Assembly (NCBI GenBank): GCA_003219695.1
Contig: QHQA01000014.1
Coordinates: forward strand, 26,081 to 90,080
DNA: 64,000 nucleotides
Source: Verrucomicrobiota bacterium
GTDB lineage: Bacteria; Verrucomicrobiota; Verrucomicrobiia; Chthoniobacterales; UBA10450
Reading direction: 5' to 3'
Every line of letters starts with the position of its first letter. The first letter of the stretch is position 1. Below are positions 1 to 8,800 of this stretch, piece by piece. The translations under genes were made by a program, and so were the position numbers. Below the pieces are notes generated by a model, which worked only from the letters and a program-made list of their open reading frames with translations, ran no database searches and was not told the origin of the DNA.

Positions 1-1542
1 AATCGGTGAGCTGAGATGAAAATGTCGCGCGACGAGAGATGGCTCGATATTTGCCCGATACAATTCACGTCGAATAGACCGCGCAGCCGGGCTTTCCCAG
101 ATCGCGTGCTCGACATTCACGATCGGCGCCATCAATGCCACAAAGCGAAGATCGCACTCGACCATTGCCAGCAATGCGCCGATCCAGCCGCCGTAACTGG
201 TGGCCAGCACGCCGAACTCGCGACAGCCTCGTTCGCGCAAAGCCTTCATCAATTGCCGCAGTTCGATCACCCCTTGGCGCAATCCTTCCGCATTGCGAAT
301 GAGGTCCGGTGTGATGGCAAGCTCGCCATTCCAGTAGCCGCGCGGCACACGCGAATAATGATACGGCAGGTGAACGAAACAAGCGTTCCAGCCGAGTTGG
401 TTGAGGCGTTCTGCGCAGCGACGGTAGCCGATGCCGCTGGCGGACATCAGCGAATGCAAAAGAAGCACTGTCGGCGCAGTAATGCCTTGTGCGCATCGGA
501 AAAAATCCGTGCGCGCGATGTTGTTCGCTGGGAATTGCGTCTTGATCGGGCTGGGCCATGCGATGGCAATCCGGCCGTTTCCGAGTGCTTCAGCGAGAGC
601 CGCGTCGCCATGAGCGGCGTAATATTCTTCGGCAGTAAGGCGCTCGCATGTGCTTACGTAACGCTCCATCTCCTCGCGACTGCGCCCGTTTAGCCGATGC
701 CGGGCATGAAGCAGATTGAACGATCCGCATATAAACCCATCCATTCCCCTCGCGGCGAAACCGCAAAACCCGTGCCGGCGAACTGTAGGGCAACCGCTCC
801 GGTTGCCGGTGACGTCGGCGGCAAGCGAAGCGCTTGCCCTACAATGTTTCATCCGTTCTCGCGGCGGATGCGGCAGATCATCGGGCGTGAGTTGGAATGC
901 TTGTTGCAATTCCGCGTAAAGATTTTTGAATGCGGCAGCCAGCTCGCATTCGATCCGCGCGCGCGCCTTCGATTTTTCACACTCTGGAAAATGTGAGGTT
1001 GCCTTTCCAAACGCGATCCAAATCGGCGTGCGGCGAAACGGCAGCCAGTTTTTTTTCGAGTAAAAGCGATCGCTGCCGAGAAGCACGCACGGCAAAATCG
1101 GAACGCCAGCCATGTGCGCAAGGGTCGCGGCGCCTGGGCGCAGAGGCGCGCCTTCGAGCAGCGAGCGTGCGCCATCGCGAATCCCGCCCTCGGGGAAGAG
1201 ACCGACGACGCGTCCGCTTTTCAGCCGCTCGATGGCGGTGCGAATAGTTTTGCGATCAGCATGATCTCGCTCTGCCGGGAACGCATCGACCGCGTGCAAG
1301 AGGAATCCCACGACTGGCGATCGGAAAAATTCGGCCATGGTCATCCAATCAATTTTTCGCGGCACGGCGAGGGATATCAGGAATGGATCGAAATGACTGA
1401 TGTGATTCGCCGCCAGCACAAAGCCGCCTGCGGGATTCGCGTTTTCGCGCCCCAGCACGCGAACACGTGCGACGCAGCCAAACGGCAGTTTCACGAACAG
1501 TTTGCCGGCGCGGTAGGCTAACGAGTGAAATAGCGAATGCAT
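1..1542 (-). CDS. PlsC-type acyltransferase fused to an alpha/beta hydrolase (partial, C-terminus off window)
   Basis: This frame is missing from the ORF track because it has no stop inside the window. I read it by hand: it is open for 514 codons from ATG at 1542 to base 1. Residues 1 to about 245 are a 1-acyl-glycerol-phosphate acyltransferase-like domain, with the HX4D box in NHISHFD and a PEGGIRDG block. The linker (about residues 233-255) is encoded by the palindromic repeat at 784-843. From about residue 267 an alpha/beta hydrolase-like domain follows, with a strand-loop VLLLHSL and a nucleophile elbow ATSYGGW. The likely role is phospholipid acylation coupled to an esterase or lipase activity; the coupling is inference. 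It lies 65 bases downstream of the TPR gene on the same strand. An internal ATG at 744 could start the hydrolase separately, but the frame is continuous. Confidence 0.75.
   Translation of the reverse strand, partial: MHSLFHSLAYRAGKLFVKLPFGCVARVRVLGRENANPAGGFVLAANHISHFDPFLISLAVPRKIDWMTMAEFFRSPVVGFLLHAVDAFPAERDHADRKTIRTAIERLKSGRVVGLFPEGGIRDGARSLLEGAPLRPGAATLAHMAGVPILPCVLLGSDRFYSKKNWLPFRRTPIWIAFGKATSHFPECEKSKARARIECELAAAFKNLYAELQQAFQLTPDDLPHPPRERMKHCRASASLAADVTGNRSGCPTVRRHGFCGFAARGMDGFICGSFNLLHARHRLNGRSREEMERYVSTCERLTAEEYYAAHGDAALAEALGNGRIAIAWPSPIKTQFPANNIARTDFFRCAQGITAPTVLLLHSLMSASGIGYRRCAERLNQLGWNACFVHLPYHYSRVPRGYWNGELAITPDLIRNAEGLRQGVIELRQLMKALRERGCREFGVLATSYGGWIGALLAMVECDLRFVALMAPIVNVEHAIWESPAARSIRRELYRANIEPSLVARHFHLSSPI
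784..843. repeat. TGTAG/CTACA palindromic doublet inside the acyltransferase-hydrolase frame
   Basis: The element starts TGTAGGGCAA and ends TTGCCCTACA, which are exact inverted ends. It contains two hairpins, GGCAACCG-CTC-CGGTTGCC and GGCAAGCG-AAG-CGCTTGCC. It belongs to the same structural class as the copies at 21798, 29954, 39084 and 60369. It is translated in frame as a linker. Confidence 0.85.
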
Positions 1543-1607
1543 CGAATAACAGCGACAGAATATCAGAAGAAACGGGCCTTAACACTTCGGCTTAATTCGA
1601 AAGCGGC

Positions 1608-2468
1608 TTATTGTCCGAGCGCCTTCAATTCTGCTTTGGCAAAGGCGTGTTCGCTGACGTTTTTTGGTCCTGCCGCGCATTTTTCGAAAAGCCCAGACGC
1701 TGCAGACTTATTGCCATCCAACAGGTTTTTCATCCCGGCGTAAAACCATGCTTCACAGCGCTGATCGGGACCTATTTTGCGATCCGGCGACACTGCAGCC
1801 AAGAATTCGCTCTCAGACAAATTACCGAGTAGATATCGCTGTATTTTAGATGGCCAGTCTTTTCCCTTCGCGTTGAACTGGGCCGCGAGCTCCTTATCTG
1901 CCGCTTCTCTTTCACCGAGACGCGACCGGATCATCCAAATGCCGAAGCGAGCATACTGCTGACTGCGCGGTGACAACTCGCAAAAACGCCTATAGTCCTG
2001 CAGCGCAGCGGTCCAATTGCGAGCCAGAAAATTCGCACTGCCGCGCGAGGCGTATGCTGCCGCGAGCTTCGGGTTGATGTTCAGCGCGCGATTGATGTCT
2101 GCAATAGCATTGTCCGTGTCACCCTTATATGCTTTAGCGATTCCCCGGTTTAAGTATGCTCCCGGGAGCTTCGGGTTGAGCTCAATGGCGCGATTGTAAT
2201 CAGCAACGGCGCTGTCCAAGTCGCCCTTAATCGCTTTGGCAACGCCGCGGCTTTCATAGGCTGGGGCAAGTTTCGGATCGGATTGCAGAGCGTGGTTGAA
2301 GTCAGCCAGAGCGCTATCTAGATCGCCGCTACTCAATTTAGCAAGACCCCGGTCGTCATAGGCCTTGGCGTTTCTGGGATTGAGTTGCAAAGCGCGATTG
2401 ACGTCGGCGATAGCACCATCCGAGGCACTTTTGTCTACTTCTTTGTCCCGAGATCGTAATTTGGCCAC
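1608..2468 (-). CDS. TPR repeat protein, downstream half (frameshifted from the next ORF)
   Basis: This ORF carries five or more 34-residue tetratricopeptide units of the type GDLDSALADFNHALQSDPK, followed by a non-TPR tail of about 110 residues (SRLGEREAADKELAAQF...). It has no signal peptide and starts at a GTG that lies inside the end of the adjacent TPR ORF (34-bp overlap, different frame). TPR units are protein-interaction scaffolds. The most likely reading is that 1608-3043 was one secreted TPR protein. The junction holds an insert of roughly 60-80 bp, bounded by a TACGATCT direct repeat, that shifts the frame. Confidence 0.7.
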   Translation of the reverse strand: MAKLRSRDKEVDKSASDGAIADVNRALQLNPRNAKAYDDRGLAKLSSGDLDSALADFNHALQSDPKLAPAYESRGVAKAIKGDLDSAVADYNRAIELNPKLPGAYLNRGIAKAYKGDTDNAIADINRALNINPKLAAAYASRGSANFLARNWTAALQDYRRFCELSPRSQQYARFGIWMIRSRLGEREAADKELAAQFNAKGKDWPSKIQRYLLGNLSESEFLAAVSPDRKIGPDQRCEAWFYAGMKNLLDGNKSAASGLFEKCAAGPKNVSEHAFAKAELKALGQ

Positions 2469-3043
2469 TCAAACGTATCGACAGCGCCAGAAACGCTCAG
2501 ATCGTACTTCTCTCTTTTGGCATCGGCACGGTCATAATAAGCGTTAGCGAGTTTGGGATTGAGCTGCAAAGCTCGGTTAAAATCCGCGATGGCGCCATCC
2601 AAGTTGCCCTTCTGTTGCTTCGCAATCCCGCGGTTGACATATGCTTTGGCGTCTTTCGGATCGAATTGCAAAGCGCGGTTGAAGTCGGCGATGGCACCGT
2701 CAAAGTCGCCCTTGTGTCGTTTGGCAACACCGCGGTTATCGCAGGCTTTGGCGTCTTTCGGATCGAGTTGCAAAGCGTGATTAAAGTCCGCAATAGCTCC
2801 ATCAAGATCACCCTTACCTTGCTTAGCAAGGCCGCGATCATCATAGGCTTTGGCAAGTTTTGGATCGAGCTGCAGAGCACGATTAAAATCCGCGATAGCA
2901 CCGTTGAAATCTTTCTTCTGGAGTTTTGCAATGCCGCTGTTGGCGTAAGCTGCGGCGCCCTTCGACTTGGTCTGAGCAAAACCCCGAGCTGAAAATGTCA
3001 AACTCGCCGCGATCAGTAGCGCTTTGGCTGATTTTGCTTTCAT
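2435..3043 (-). CDS. Secreted TPR repeat protein, N-terminal half (frameshifted)
   Basis: The N-terminus MKAKSAKALLIAASLTFSARGFAQ reads as a signal peptide ending in an A-x-A-like site. Five TPR units follow, nearly identical in protein and DNA (102-bp period, core GAIADFNRALQLDPK). The sixth unit breaks off after AKREKYDL and the frame ends in unrelated residues (...YDLGTKK). The next ORF resumes TPR units in another frame. Tandem near-identical 102-bp units are prone to slippage and also to assembly error. Start chosen at ATG 3043, directly before the signal peptide. Confidence 0.7.
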   Translation of the reverse strand: MKAKSAKALLIAASLTFSARGFAQTKSKGAAAYANSGIAKLQKKDFNGAIADFNRALQLDPKLAKAYDDRGLAKQGKGDLDGAIADFNHALQLDPKDAKACDNRGVAKRHKGDFDGAIADFNRALQFDPKDAKAYVNRGIAKQQKGNLDGAIADFNRALQLNPKLANAYYDRADAKREKYDLSVSGAVDTFEWPNYDLGTKK

Positions 3044-3299
3044 AGAGCGTCTTTACGGGACCGTATGGTCGACTGCTGCGGATTTTGAGCTGGTTTGAAG
3101 GTCAAAGCAAGATTGTCTGACAATCCACGAATGCTTCACCGCACGAGCGCCACTATTTTATTCGGCGAGCTGTTGGCATTCTCTGGGTTGCATTTAAGTG
3201 TTTCGATTTTCGCGTGATCAAAAGCTATTTTTTCCGGCTGATTCCTTTTTTGAACGTGGTATCATAATTGCAGTTCCCACCGAATTTGGGGATACGGCT
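3044..3299. other. Divergent intergenic region
   Basis: This 256-bp region lies between the TPR gene (minus) and the small membrane protein (plus). It must hold both promoters, but I see no clear -35/-10 pair. A GTG at 3198 extends the plus ORF without a visible ribosome binding site and was not used. Confidence 0.5.
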
Positions 3300-3587
3300 A
3301 TGAAACCAAGGAGTCCTTCCACGGACGGCAAAGGGCAATTTCCGCAGACCGACTACTTTTTCCATTCCGGTTTTGGTCAATGGCGTGGCGGGTGGTTCGA
3401 CGGCGAGGACAAATCGGGATTCAGGAATTTTTACAATTTAGGACGCGAATTCCGTATCGAAGCGGCGAGGGAACGAGCGAAGGAAATGGCGGTGTTTGCG
3501 TTGATCGTTCTGACTTCGGCCTGGCCGGTGCTCTACATGGTCGTGACGGTAGTAAAACTGCTGAGCAAGGGCCGTCCGTTGAATTAG
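3300..3587 (+). CDS. Small single-span membrane protein, unknown function
   Basis: A 95-aa protein starting MKPRSPSTDGKGQF. The N-terminal half is soluble and rich in aromatic residues and glycine (YFFHSGFGQWRGGWF). A single hydrophobic segment (MAVFALIVLTSAWPVLYMVV) near residues 63-83 is followed by a short basic tail. The ATG at 3300 is preceded by a GGGGAT purine stretch about 8 bases upstream, so I prefer it over the track's GTG at 3198. I do not recognise a family. Confidence 0.55.
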   Translation: MKPRSPSTDGKGQFPQTDYFFHSGFGQWRGGWFDGEDKSGFRNFYNLGREFRIEAARERAKEMAVFALIVLTSAWPVLYMVVTVVKLLSKGRPLN

Positions 3588-3655
3588 CAGCGCTACGGAC
3601 CCCGGATCGTAAGTCAGTGTCGGGAATTATCCGCGTAGTCAGCGTAAGCCGCGGT

Positions 3656-6600
3656 TCAATGTTTCGGCGGCCAGAGTAATTCGTCGCGATACTCGGGCGT
3701 CTTTTCCGGGGCAAGACCGTGCCGGCTGGTGTTTTCGGTGACCACGCGCGGGATGAGAAATTGTAGGAGATAATCTTCGCCACCGGCCTTGGTGCCGCCG
3801 CCGCTCATTTTGAATCCGCCAAAGGGATGACGCCCGACAATGGCGCCGGTGCATGAGCGATTGATATACACGTTTCCCGCCTCCAGTTGCGCTTTTACCC
3901 GCTCGATGTTGGCGGGGCTGCGCGAGAAAAATCCGCCGGTCAACGCGTAATCGGTGCCGTTCGCCACTTCGAGCGCCTCGTCGAGGTCGCGCACTTTTAG
4001 TACGCTCAGCACGGGTCCGAAAATTTCTTCGCGTGCGATGCGCATATTTGGTTTCACATCGGAGAAAATGGTGGGCGGAATGAAATAGCCGTGCGGCAGC
4101 ACTTCTTTCGCTTGATAGGCGAGCATTGCCTCGCTTTTGCCGATCTCGATGTAATACAGAATGCGCCGGTAAGCGGCTTCATCAATCACAGGACCGACCA
4201 TGATGCCCGGTTCTTCCGGATTGCCGACGCGCAGACTGGCTGCGGCCGGAATCAAACGCTCCATCACGCGACCATAATTTTCTTCCAGAAGAATCAGACG
4301 CGAGAGCGCAGAGCACTTCTGTCCCTGATAACCGAACGCGGAATAAATGGAATAATCGATCGCCTCGCCAACATCGGCATCGGAATCCACGATCATTGCG
4401 TTCTTGCCGCCCATCTCGCAAATGACCCGCTTGAGCTCGCGTTGACCGGGTCGAGTGATACCGGCCGACTCCCAAATTTTTAGCCCGACTTCGCGGGAGC
4501 CGGTGAACGCGATCAAATCGACATCTTTATGATCAACCAAGTGCGCGCCGATCACGGAGCCGTGCCCGGACAGAAAATTCAAAACCCCCGGTGGAACGCC
4601 GGCTTCCTCGAACACCTGCATCAGCATGGCACCGCAGATGATCGTTTGCTCGGATGGTTTCATGATCACGGTATTGCCCGTCACCACTCCGGCCGACGCC
4701 ATTCCGCAGAGAATGGCGATCGGGAAATTCCATGGTGCAATCACAAATGCGACGCCGCGCGGCCAGTAATGATGATAGCTTTCTTCGCCGGTGACTTGCT
4801 GCGTAAGCTTGGGACGTCCCAGCCGTCGCATCTGCTGCGCGTAAAATCGGCAGAAATCTATCGCCTCGCGGATATCCGCATCGGCTTCCTTCCACGGCTT
4901 GCCTGCCTCGAAAACTTCGACTGCTGAAAGTTCGTAGCGCCGGCGTTCCATGATGTCTGCCGCGCGCTCTAGCAGGCGCGTGCGCTCTTCGAATGGAGTC
5001 CGACTCCATTTGCCAAATGCCGCGCGGGCAGCTTTGACGGCACGCTCTGCCTCGGCAATTCCTGCTTCCGACCCGTAACCGACAATCTCGTCCGGAGCAC
5101 TGGGATTGACCGAAGGCGTCAGCTGATCGGTCCAGACCTTTTCGCCTCCGATGACGAGCGGATGTTTTTCACCGAAACGTTTGCGCACTTCGCGCAATGC
5201 GCTTTGCATTTTGTCCTGGCTGTCTTTGTAAACGAAATTCACTAGCGGCGAGTTTTCGTAAATATCTCCGGGGACGGCGGGAAGTGAAGCGCCATTTTTG
5301 CCATGTGACTTGGCGAGCTCGCCGGGATCGTCCCGACGTGTCGGGATTACAGTTGCATTTACCAGCTCTCTTGGATCGCGCAGCAATTCTTCCGCTGAGA
5401 CGTTCTCGGCAAATTTGGCGCGCAGAAATCCTTCATTCGACGTGTTCTCGAGCAAGCGCCGCACCAGATAGGCCATGCCGGGAAGCAGTTCTCCGACCGG
5501 GCAATATTCCCGGACGCGATAACCCATTTCCACCAGCGCGCGCTTGATCGGCCCAGCCATGCCATAGAGCAATTGAAACTCGAAGCGGCTGCGATCGATC
5601 CCGAGCTCATCGGCGAGTGCCTGCGCGTGCGCGATGCTCCGAACATTATGCGACCCGAACGCAGCGGTAACGACGAATTCATTTTCCAGAAGTAATTTCG
5701 TGAGCTTCTCAAAATTGGCGTCGCTCTGCGGCTTCTGAAAATAAACCGGACAATCCCAGCCGTTCTGACGCGATTTCGTGGTTTCGTAATCCCAGTATGC
5801 GCCTTTCACCAGGCGAACCGCGAAGCGCGTGCCTCGGGCGCGCCCCCACTCGATCAGGTCGCGCAGATCGGTTTCTGAATCTCGCAAATACGCCTGGATA
5901 ACAATACCGACGTGTGGCCAATCTCTAAACTCCTCCTCGGCGAAAATGGTTTTGAACAGTTCAAGAGTGGTGTTTTTGAGCGCATAACTTTCCATGTCGA
6001 AATTGATAAAAGCGCCGAGCGCTTGCGCCCGGCGCAGCAGCGGTCGCAGCTTGGGCGCGAGATGGGCAATTGCATCGGTCGGATCGGCCGAATTCATTTG
6101 CGAATAAAGCGCAGAAAGTTTGACCGAAAGATTTACAACAGGAAAGAACTCCAAATTCCTTCCCAGCGGATCGGTCCAGTTATTTGTTTCGCGCGCGAGT
6201 TTCGCCAGCAAATCCAGATAACGCGCCGAATATTTGTCCGCGTCCTCTTCGCTGACCACCGCTTCTCCCAAAAGATCGACGGTGAAGCCAATTTTTTGCG
6301 CGTGACGTCCGCGCAATGTCGTTATCACATCGTCCGGATTTTTTCCGGCAATGAATTGACGCGCCATACCGGAAACGTTCCAGCGCAGAAAGGGCCCGCT
6401 GATCCACGGGACGATGCGCGCCAGCCGGACGCCGGCGCGAACTAAAGGCCCAAAATGCTCGTGCTCATTGGCGAAATATTCCCTGAGATGCTCGACAATT
6501 TCGCCTGACGTGCGCAGCGAGGGGAGAACATCCACAAAGCGAAATAATTGCAGTTTCAACTGCTCATCGCGCATCGAGAGCGTCATCAATCGCTGATAAA

Positions 6601-6694
6601 ATCCCGTCCTACTGAAAAGCGGCTCGGGATGTTTATCGACCAGCTCCAAGATGCGCCTGCCGCGCCGCTCAATTTCGCTTTGGAGCGCCGTCAT
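3656..6694 (-). CDS. putA: Bifunctional proline dehydrogenase / L-glutamate-gamma-semialdehyde dehydrogenase
   Basis: This 1012-aa enzyme oxidises proline to glutamate in two steps. The N-terminal FAD-dependent proline dehydrogenase barrel (about residues 100-430) shows VKGAYWDYE and the substrate-arginine region PGMAYLVRRLLENTS. The C-terminal aldehyde dehydrogenase (about 500-990) shows WNFPIAILCGM, FTGSREVG and the catalytic cysteine in GQGQKCSAL-type context (GYQGQKCSALS, near residue 795). It lacks the N-terminal ribbon-helix-helix of autoregulatory enterobacterial PutA, so it is the enzymatic form only. A small palindrome (5331-5351) is translated in the linker between the domains. It stands alone, divergent from ltaE. 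Confidence 0.96.
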   Translation of the reverse strand: MTALQSEIERRGRRILELVDKHPEPLFSRTGFYQRLMTLSMRDEQLKLQLFRFVDVLPSLRTSGEIVEHLREYFANEHEHFGPLVRAGVRLARIVPWISGPFLRWNVSGMARQFIAGKNPDDVITTLRGRHAQKIGFTVDLLGEAVVSEEDADKYSARYLDLLAKLARETNNWTDPLGRNLEFFPVVNLSVKLSALYSQMNSADPTDAIAHLAPKLRPLLRRAQALGAFINFDMESYALKNTTLELFKTIFAEEEFRDWPHVGIVIQAYLRDSETDLRDLIEWGRARGTRFAVRLVKGAYWDYETTKSRQNGWDCPVYFQKPQSDANFEKLTKLLLENEFVVTAAFGSHNVRSIAHAQALADELGIDRSRFEFQLLYGMAGPIKRALVEMGYRVREYCPVGELLPGMAYLVRRLLENTSNEGFLRAKFAENVSAEELLRDPRELVNATVIPTRRDDPGELAKSHGKNGASLPAVPGDIYENSPLVNFVYKDSQDKMQSALREVRKRFGEKHPLVIGGEKVWTDQLTPSVNPSAPDEIVGYGSEAGIAEAERAVKAARAAFGKWSRTPFEERTRLLERAADIMERRRYELSAVEVFEAGKPWKEADADIREAIDFCRFYAQQMRRLGRPKLTQQVTGEESYHHYWPRGVAFVIAPWNFPIAILCGMASAGVVTGNTVIMKPSEQTIICGAMLMQVFEEAGVPPGVLNFLSGHGSVIGAHLVDHKDVDLIAFTGSREVGLKIWESAGITRPGQRELKRVICEMGGKNAMIVDSDADVGEAIDYSIYSAFGYQGQKCSALSRLILLEENYGRVMERLIPAAASLRVGNPEEPGIMVGPVIDEAAYRRILYYIEIGKSEAMLAYQAKEVLPHGYFIPPTIFSDVKPNMRIAREEIFGPVLSVLKVRDLDEALEVANGTDYALTGGFFSRSPANIERVKAQLEAGNVYINRSCTGAIVGRHPFGGFKMSGGGTKAGGEDYLLQFLIPRVVTENTSRHGLAPEKTPEYRDELLWPPKH
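5331..5351. repeat. Half palindromic element in the putA linker
   Basis: On the minus strand it reads TGTAATCCCGACACGTCGGGA, a hairpin TCCCGA-CACG-TCGGGA led by a TGTA-type end like the other elements. It encodes about residues 448-454 of PutA, between the two catalytic domains, where an insertion is tolerable. Confidence 0.55.
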
Positions 6695-6940
6695 TTGCGA
6701 AATTAGTCTGCCCCTGTGGGTTAGGCAAAAACTGAACCAGGCTGATAAATAATTTTGCTCGCGGACACGCTCATTTGGCGGCCTTTTTCCGAAACAAAAG
6801 TGAAACTATTGCACGCAATTTCGAGGAGCAAGTGGAGGAGATTTGCCTGGCAGATTTCGGAGGCCCAGGGCTCGGAGCTGTCAGGCAATCTCTTTGTGGC
6901 GATTGATCCGGCGCAAAAACTCGGGTAGCAAACAGTCGGG
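6695..6940. other. Divergent intergenic region putA / ltaE
   Basis: This 246-bp region separates two divergent genes, so both promoters should lie here. I see no confident promoter or operator. Track ORFs crossing it are unsupported. Confidence 0.5.
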
Positions 6941-8005
6941 ATGACCGTAGAGCGCCACGAATTTGCGAGTGATAACGCCACAGGAATTTGCCCGGAGGCC
7001 TGGGCTGCATTGCAGGAAGCCAATGCAGATTACGCGCCATCTTATGGCGAGGACCGCTGGACCGCGCGCGTGTGCGATCGGATTCGTGAAATCTTCGAGA
7101 CTGACTGCGACGTCTATTTTGTTTTCACCGGCACGGCAGCGAATGCGCTGGCGCTCGCGCAGGTGTGCAAGCCGTTCCAGAGCGTGATCTGTCACCAGCA
7201 TTCTCACATTCAGACGGACGAATGCGGCGCGCCCGAATTTTTCACCGGAGGATCAAAACTACTTCTGGTCGGTGGCGCAAATGGCTCGCCCCAGCGAGTC
7301 CGTCCCGGGACGGACAAGATCGACATCGCGCAGGTGGAAGCGCTGCTAGCTCGCCAGAATGAGTTGCATTCGCATCAGCCGGGCGCGATCAGCATTTCAC
7401 AGGCAACGGAGTTCGGAACGGTTTATACACGCGAGGAAATTGCAGCGATCGCCGACTTGGTCCGCGCGCAGCAACTGTTTCTACACATGGACGGTGCGCG
7501 TTTCGCCAATGCAATCGCATCGCTCAACTGCGCGCCGAAAGCGATCACATGGCAGGCTGGGGTTGATGTTCTTTCTTTCGGTGGGACAAAAAACGGAGCA
7601 GCTGCAGGCGAGTTGGTGATTTTTTTCGATAAGAAAATTTCACGCGACTTTGATTATCGAGCAAAACAAGCCGGGCAGCTCGGATCGAAGATGCGTTTTC
7701 TCGCTGCGCCGTGGCTAGGGCTTTTGACCGGAGACGTCTGGGTGCGGAACGCCCAGCATGCCAACCGGATGGCGCGCAGGCTTGCGTGCCGTTTGCGAAA
7801 GGAGGCAGGGATCGAGAGTGTATTTCCGGTCGAGGCTAACGCAGTGTTTGTGTCGATGGATGAACAGCTCGCGGGCGGTCTCCACGCGCGCGGCTGGCGT
7901 TTTTATAAATTTATCGAGCCCGACGTTTATCGTTTGATGTGTTCGTGGTCCACAACAGAGGAGACGATATCAAGTCTGCTCGCCGATGTTGTTGCGATTA
8001 AATGA
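6941..8005 (+). CDS. ltaE: Low-specificity L-threonine aldolase
   Basis: This 354-aa PLP enzyme of fold type I cleaves threonine or allo-threonine to glycine and acetaldehyde. Visible features are the N-terminal FASDNATG block, the FVFTGTAANALAL cofactor-phosphate region, HMDGARFANA with the PLP-pyridine aspartate, and SFGGTKNG with the PLP lysine near residue 213. Length is normal for the family. An 18-bp perfect palindrome (7298-7315) is translated as RVRPGTD near residue 120 and looks like a small repeat insertion in a surface loop. The ATG is preceded by GTCGGG, a weak ribosome binding site. Confidence 0.9.
   Translation: MTVERHEFASDNATGICPEAWAALQEANADYAPSYGEDRWTARVCDRIREIFETDCDVYFVFTGTAANALALAQVCKPFQSVICHQHSHIQTDECGAPEFFTGGSKLLLVGGANGSPQRVRPGTDKIDIAQVEALLARQNELHSHQPGAISISQATEFGTVYTREEIAAIADLVRAQQLFLHMDGARFANAIASLNCAPKAITWQAGVDVLSFGGTKNGAAAGELVIFFDKKISRDFDYRAKQAGQLGSKMRFLAAPWLGLLTGDVWVRNAQHANRMARRLACRLRKEAGIESVFPVEANAVFVSMDEQLAGGLHARGWRFYKFIEPDVYRLMCSWSTTEETISSLLADVVAIK
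7298..7315. repeat. Perfect 18-bp palindrome in ltaE
   Basis: GTCCGTCCCGGGACGGAC equals its own reverse complement. It is in frame and encodes a surface-loop stretch. It resembles the hairpin cores of the other palindromic elements but lacks the TGTAG end. Confidence 0.5.
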
Positions 8006-8045
8006 TTGAACAGATCGTGATGCCAGCGCATCTGTTACGAACGAA

Positions 8046-8603
8046 ATGAATGTATTTGAGCGGTCTCTGCTGTTTGCCACGGTTTTACTTGCTGGGTGTG
8101 GAACCACCCGCGACGTCGCGACGACCTCCTACCATGTGACGCGTGGGGCCGCGGTGGGCTCTTACAAAGTAGCTCGAGCCGTTGCGGTCGGTTCGTATCG
8201 TGTTGCCAGCGCTCCGGTGCATTATGCCACGCGGAAGGGCAATGAACCAACCATGGTCGGAACGACCGAGGCAACGGAATCCGATGTCACCGAGTCCGAA
8301 CAAGCCGGTCCGCCATCAGAGGCGGCCTCAGCGCCGCGGCGCCACCCAAACGTGGAGACGGAAAACACTCAAACTCGTCAGGTCGCCCACAGGGAAACAG
8401 CGCAGGCAAATCCCAAGCCATCAACGTCAGCGCGAGTTTCCTCCGCTCAGACGGAATTTCCGACTGCGAAAGCAGTGCCCGGGAAGTCCGGCTACGTGTT
8501 CAGTCCATTTGATGCCAGTGGAAGGTATGTCGATGTGAGCGGCTACGCGCCCGGGACCAAAGTGAAAGATCCCTGGACCGACAAGATCTTTATCGTTCCG
8601 TAG
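8046..8603 (+). CDS. Lipoprotein of unknown function
   Basis: The 185-aa product begins MNVFERSLLFATVLLAGC, a lipoprotein signal with an LLAGC lipobox, so residue 18 should be lipidated. A short YK/YRVA-repeat-like region follows (SYHVTRGAAVGSYKVARAV), then a low-complexity Ser/Thr/Ala/Glu stretch. A conserved-looking C-terminus ends VKDPWTDKIFIVP (GYVFSPF ... VSGYAPGTKVKDP). I do not recognise a named family. It sits just upstream of the 145-bp repeat and dsbD. Confidence 0.7.
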   Translation: MNVFERSLLFATVLLAGCGTTRDVATTSYHVTRGAAVGSYKVARAVAVGSYRVASAPVHYATRKGNEPTMVGTTEATESDVTESEQAGPPSEAASAPRRHPNVETENTQTRQVAHRETAQANPKPSTSARVSSAQTEFPTAKAVPGKSGYVFSPFDASGRYVDVSGYAPGTKVKDPWTDKIFIVP

Positions 8604-8619
8604 CTTGGGCGACGTCCTT

Positions 8620-8764
8620 TCTGGGGAGCACAGGCTGCCAGCCTGTCGGTCTCGGCAGCTTGCCGAGGCGGGCAAATTTCGTGCGATTTTAGAATTGCGT
8701 GTTCCAGAAGATGTTGTCGGCAGGGCTGCCGACAACTACAGGCTGGCAGCCTGTGCTCCCCAGA
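8620..8764. repeat. 145-bp compound palindromic element, copy 1
   Basis: The ends TCTGGGGAGCACAGGCTGCC and its reverse complement form terminal inverted repeats of about 27 bp ending ...CAGCCTGT. Inside are a left hairpin (CTCGGCAGCTTGCCGAG) and a right hairpin (GTTGTCGGCAGGGCTGCCGACAAC), separated by about 40 bp. Copy 2 at 31181-31324 has the same ends with the inner hairpins in reverse order. It encodes no protein and looks like a non-autonomous mobile element. Confidence 0.85.
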
Positions 8765-8800
8765 CATTGCCGCGAACGTGGGCGAGTGCTACGTAATCAT

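Noticed and set aside
65-559. 164-aa minus ORF near the left edge
   Set aside because: The adjacent minus frame is the real hydrolase; this ORF is its shadow.
1608-3043. 102-bp periodic repeats as a CRISPR or satellite
   Set aside because: They code for TPR units in frame; no spacers.
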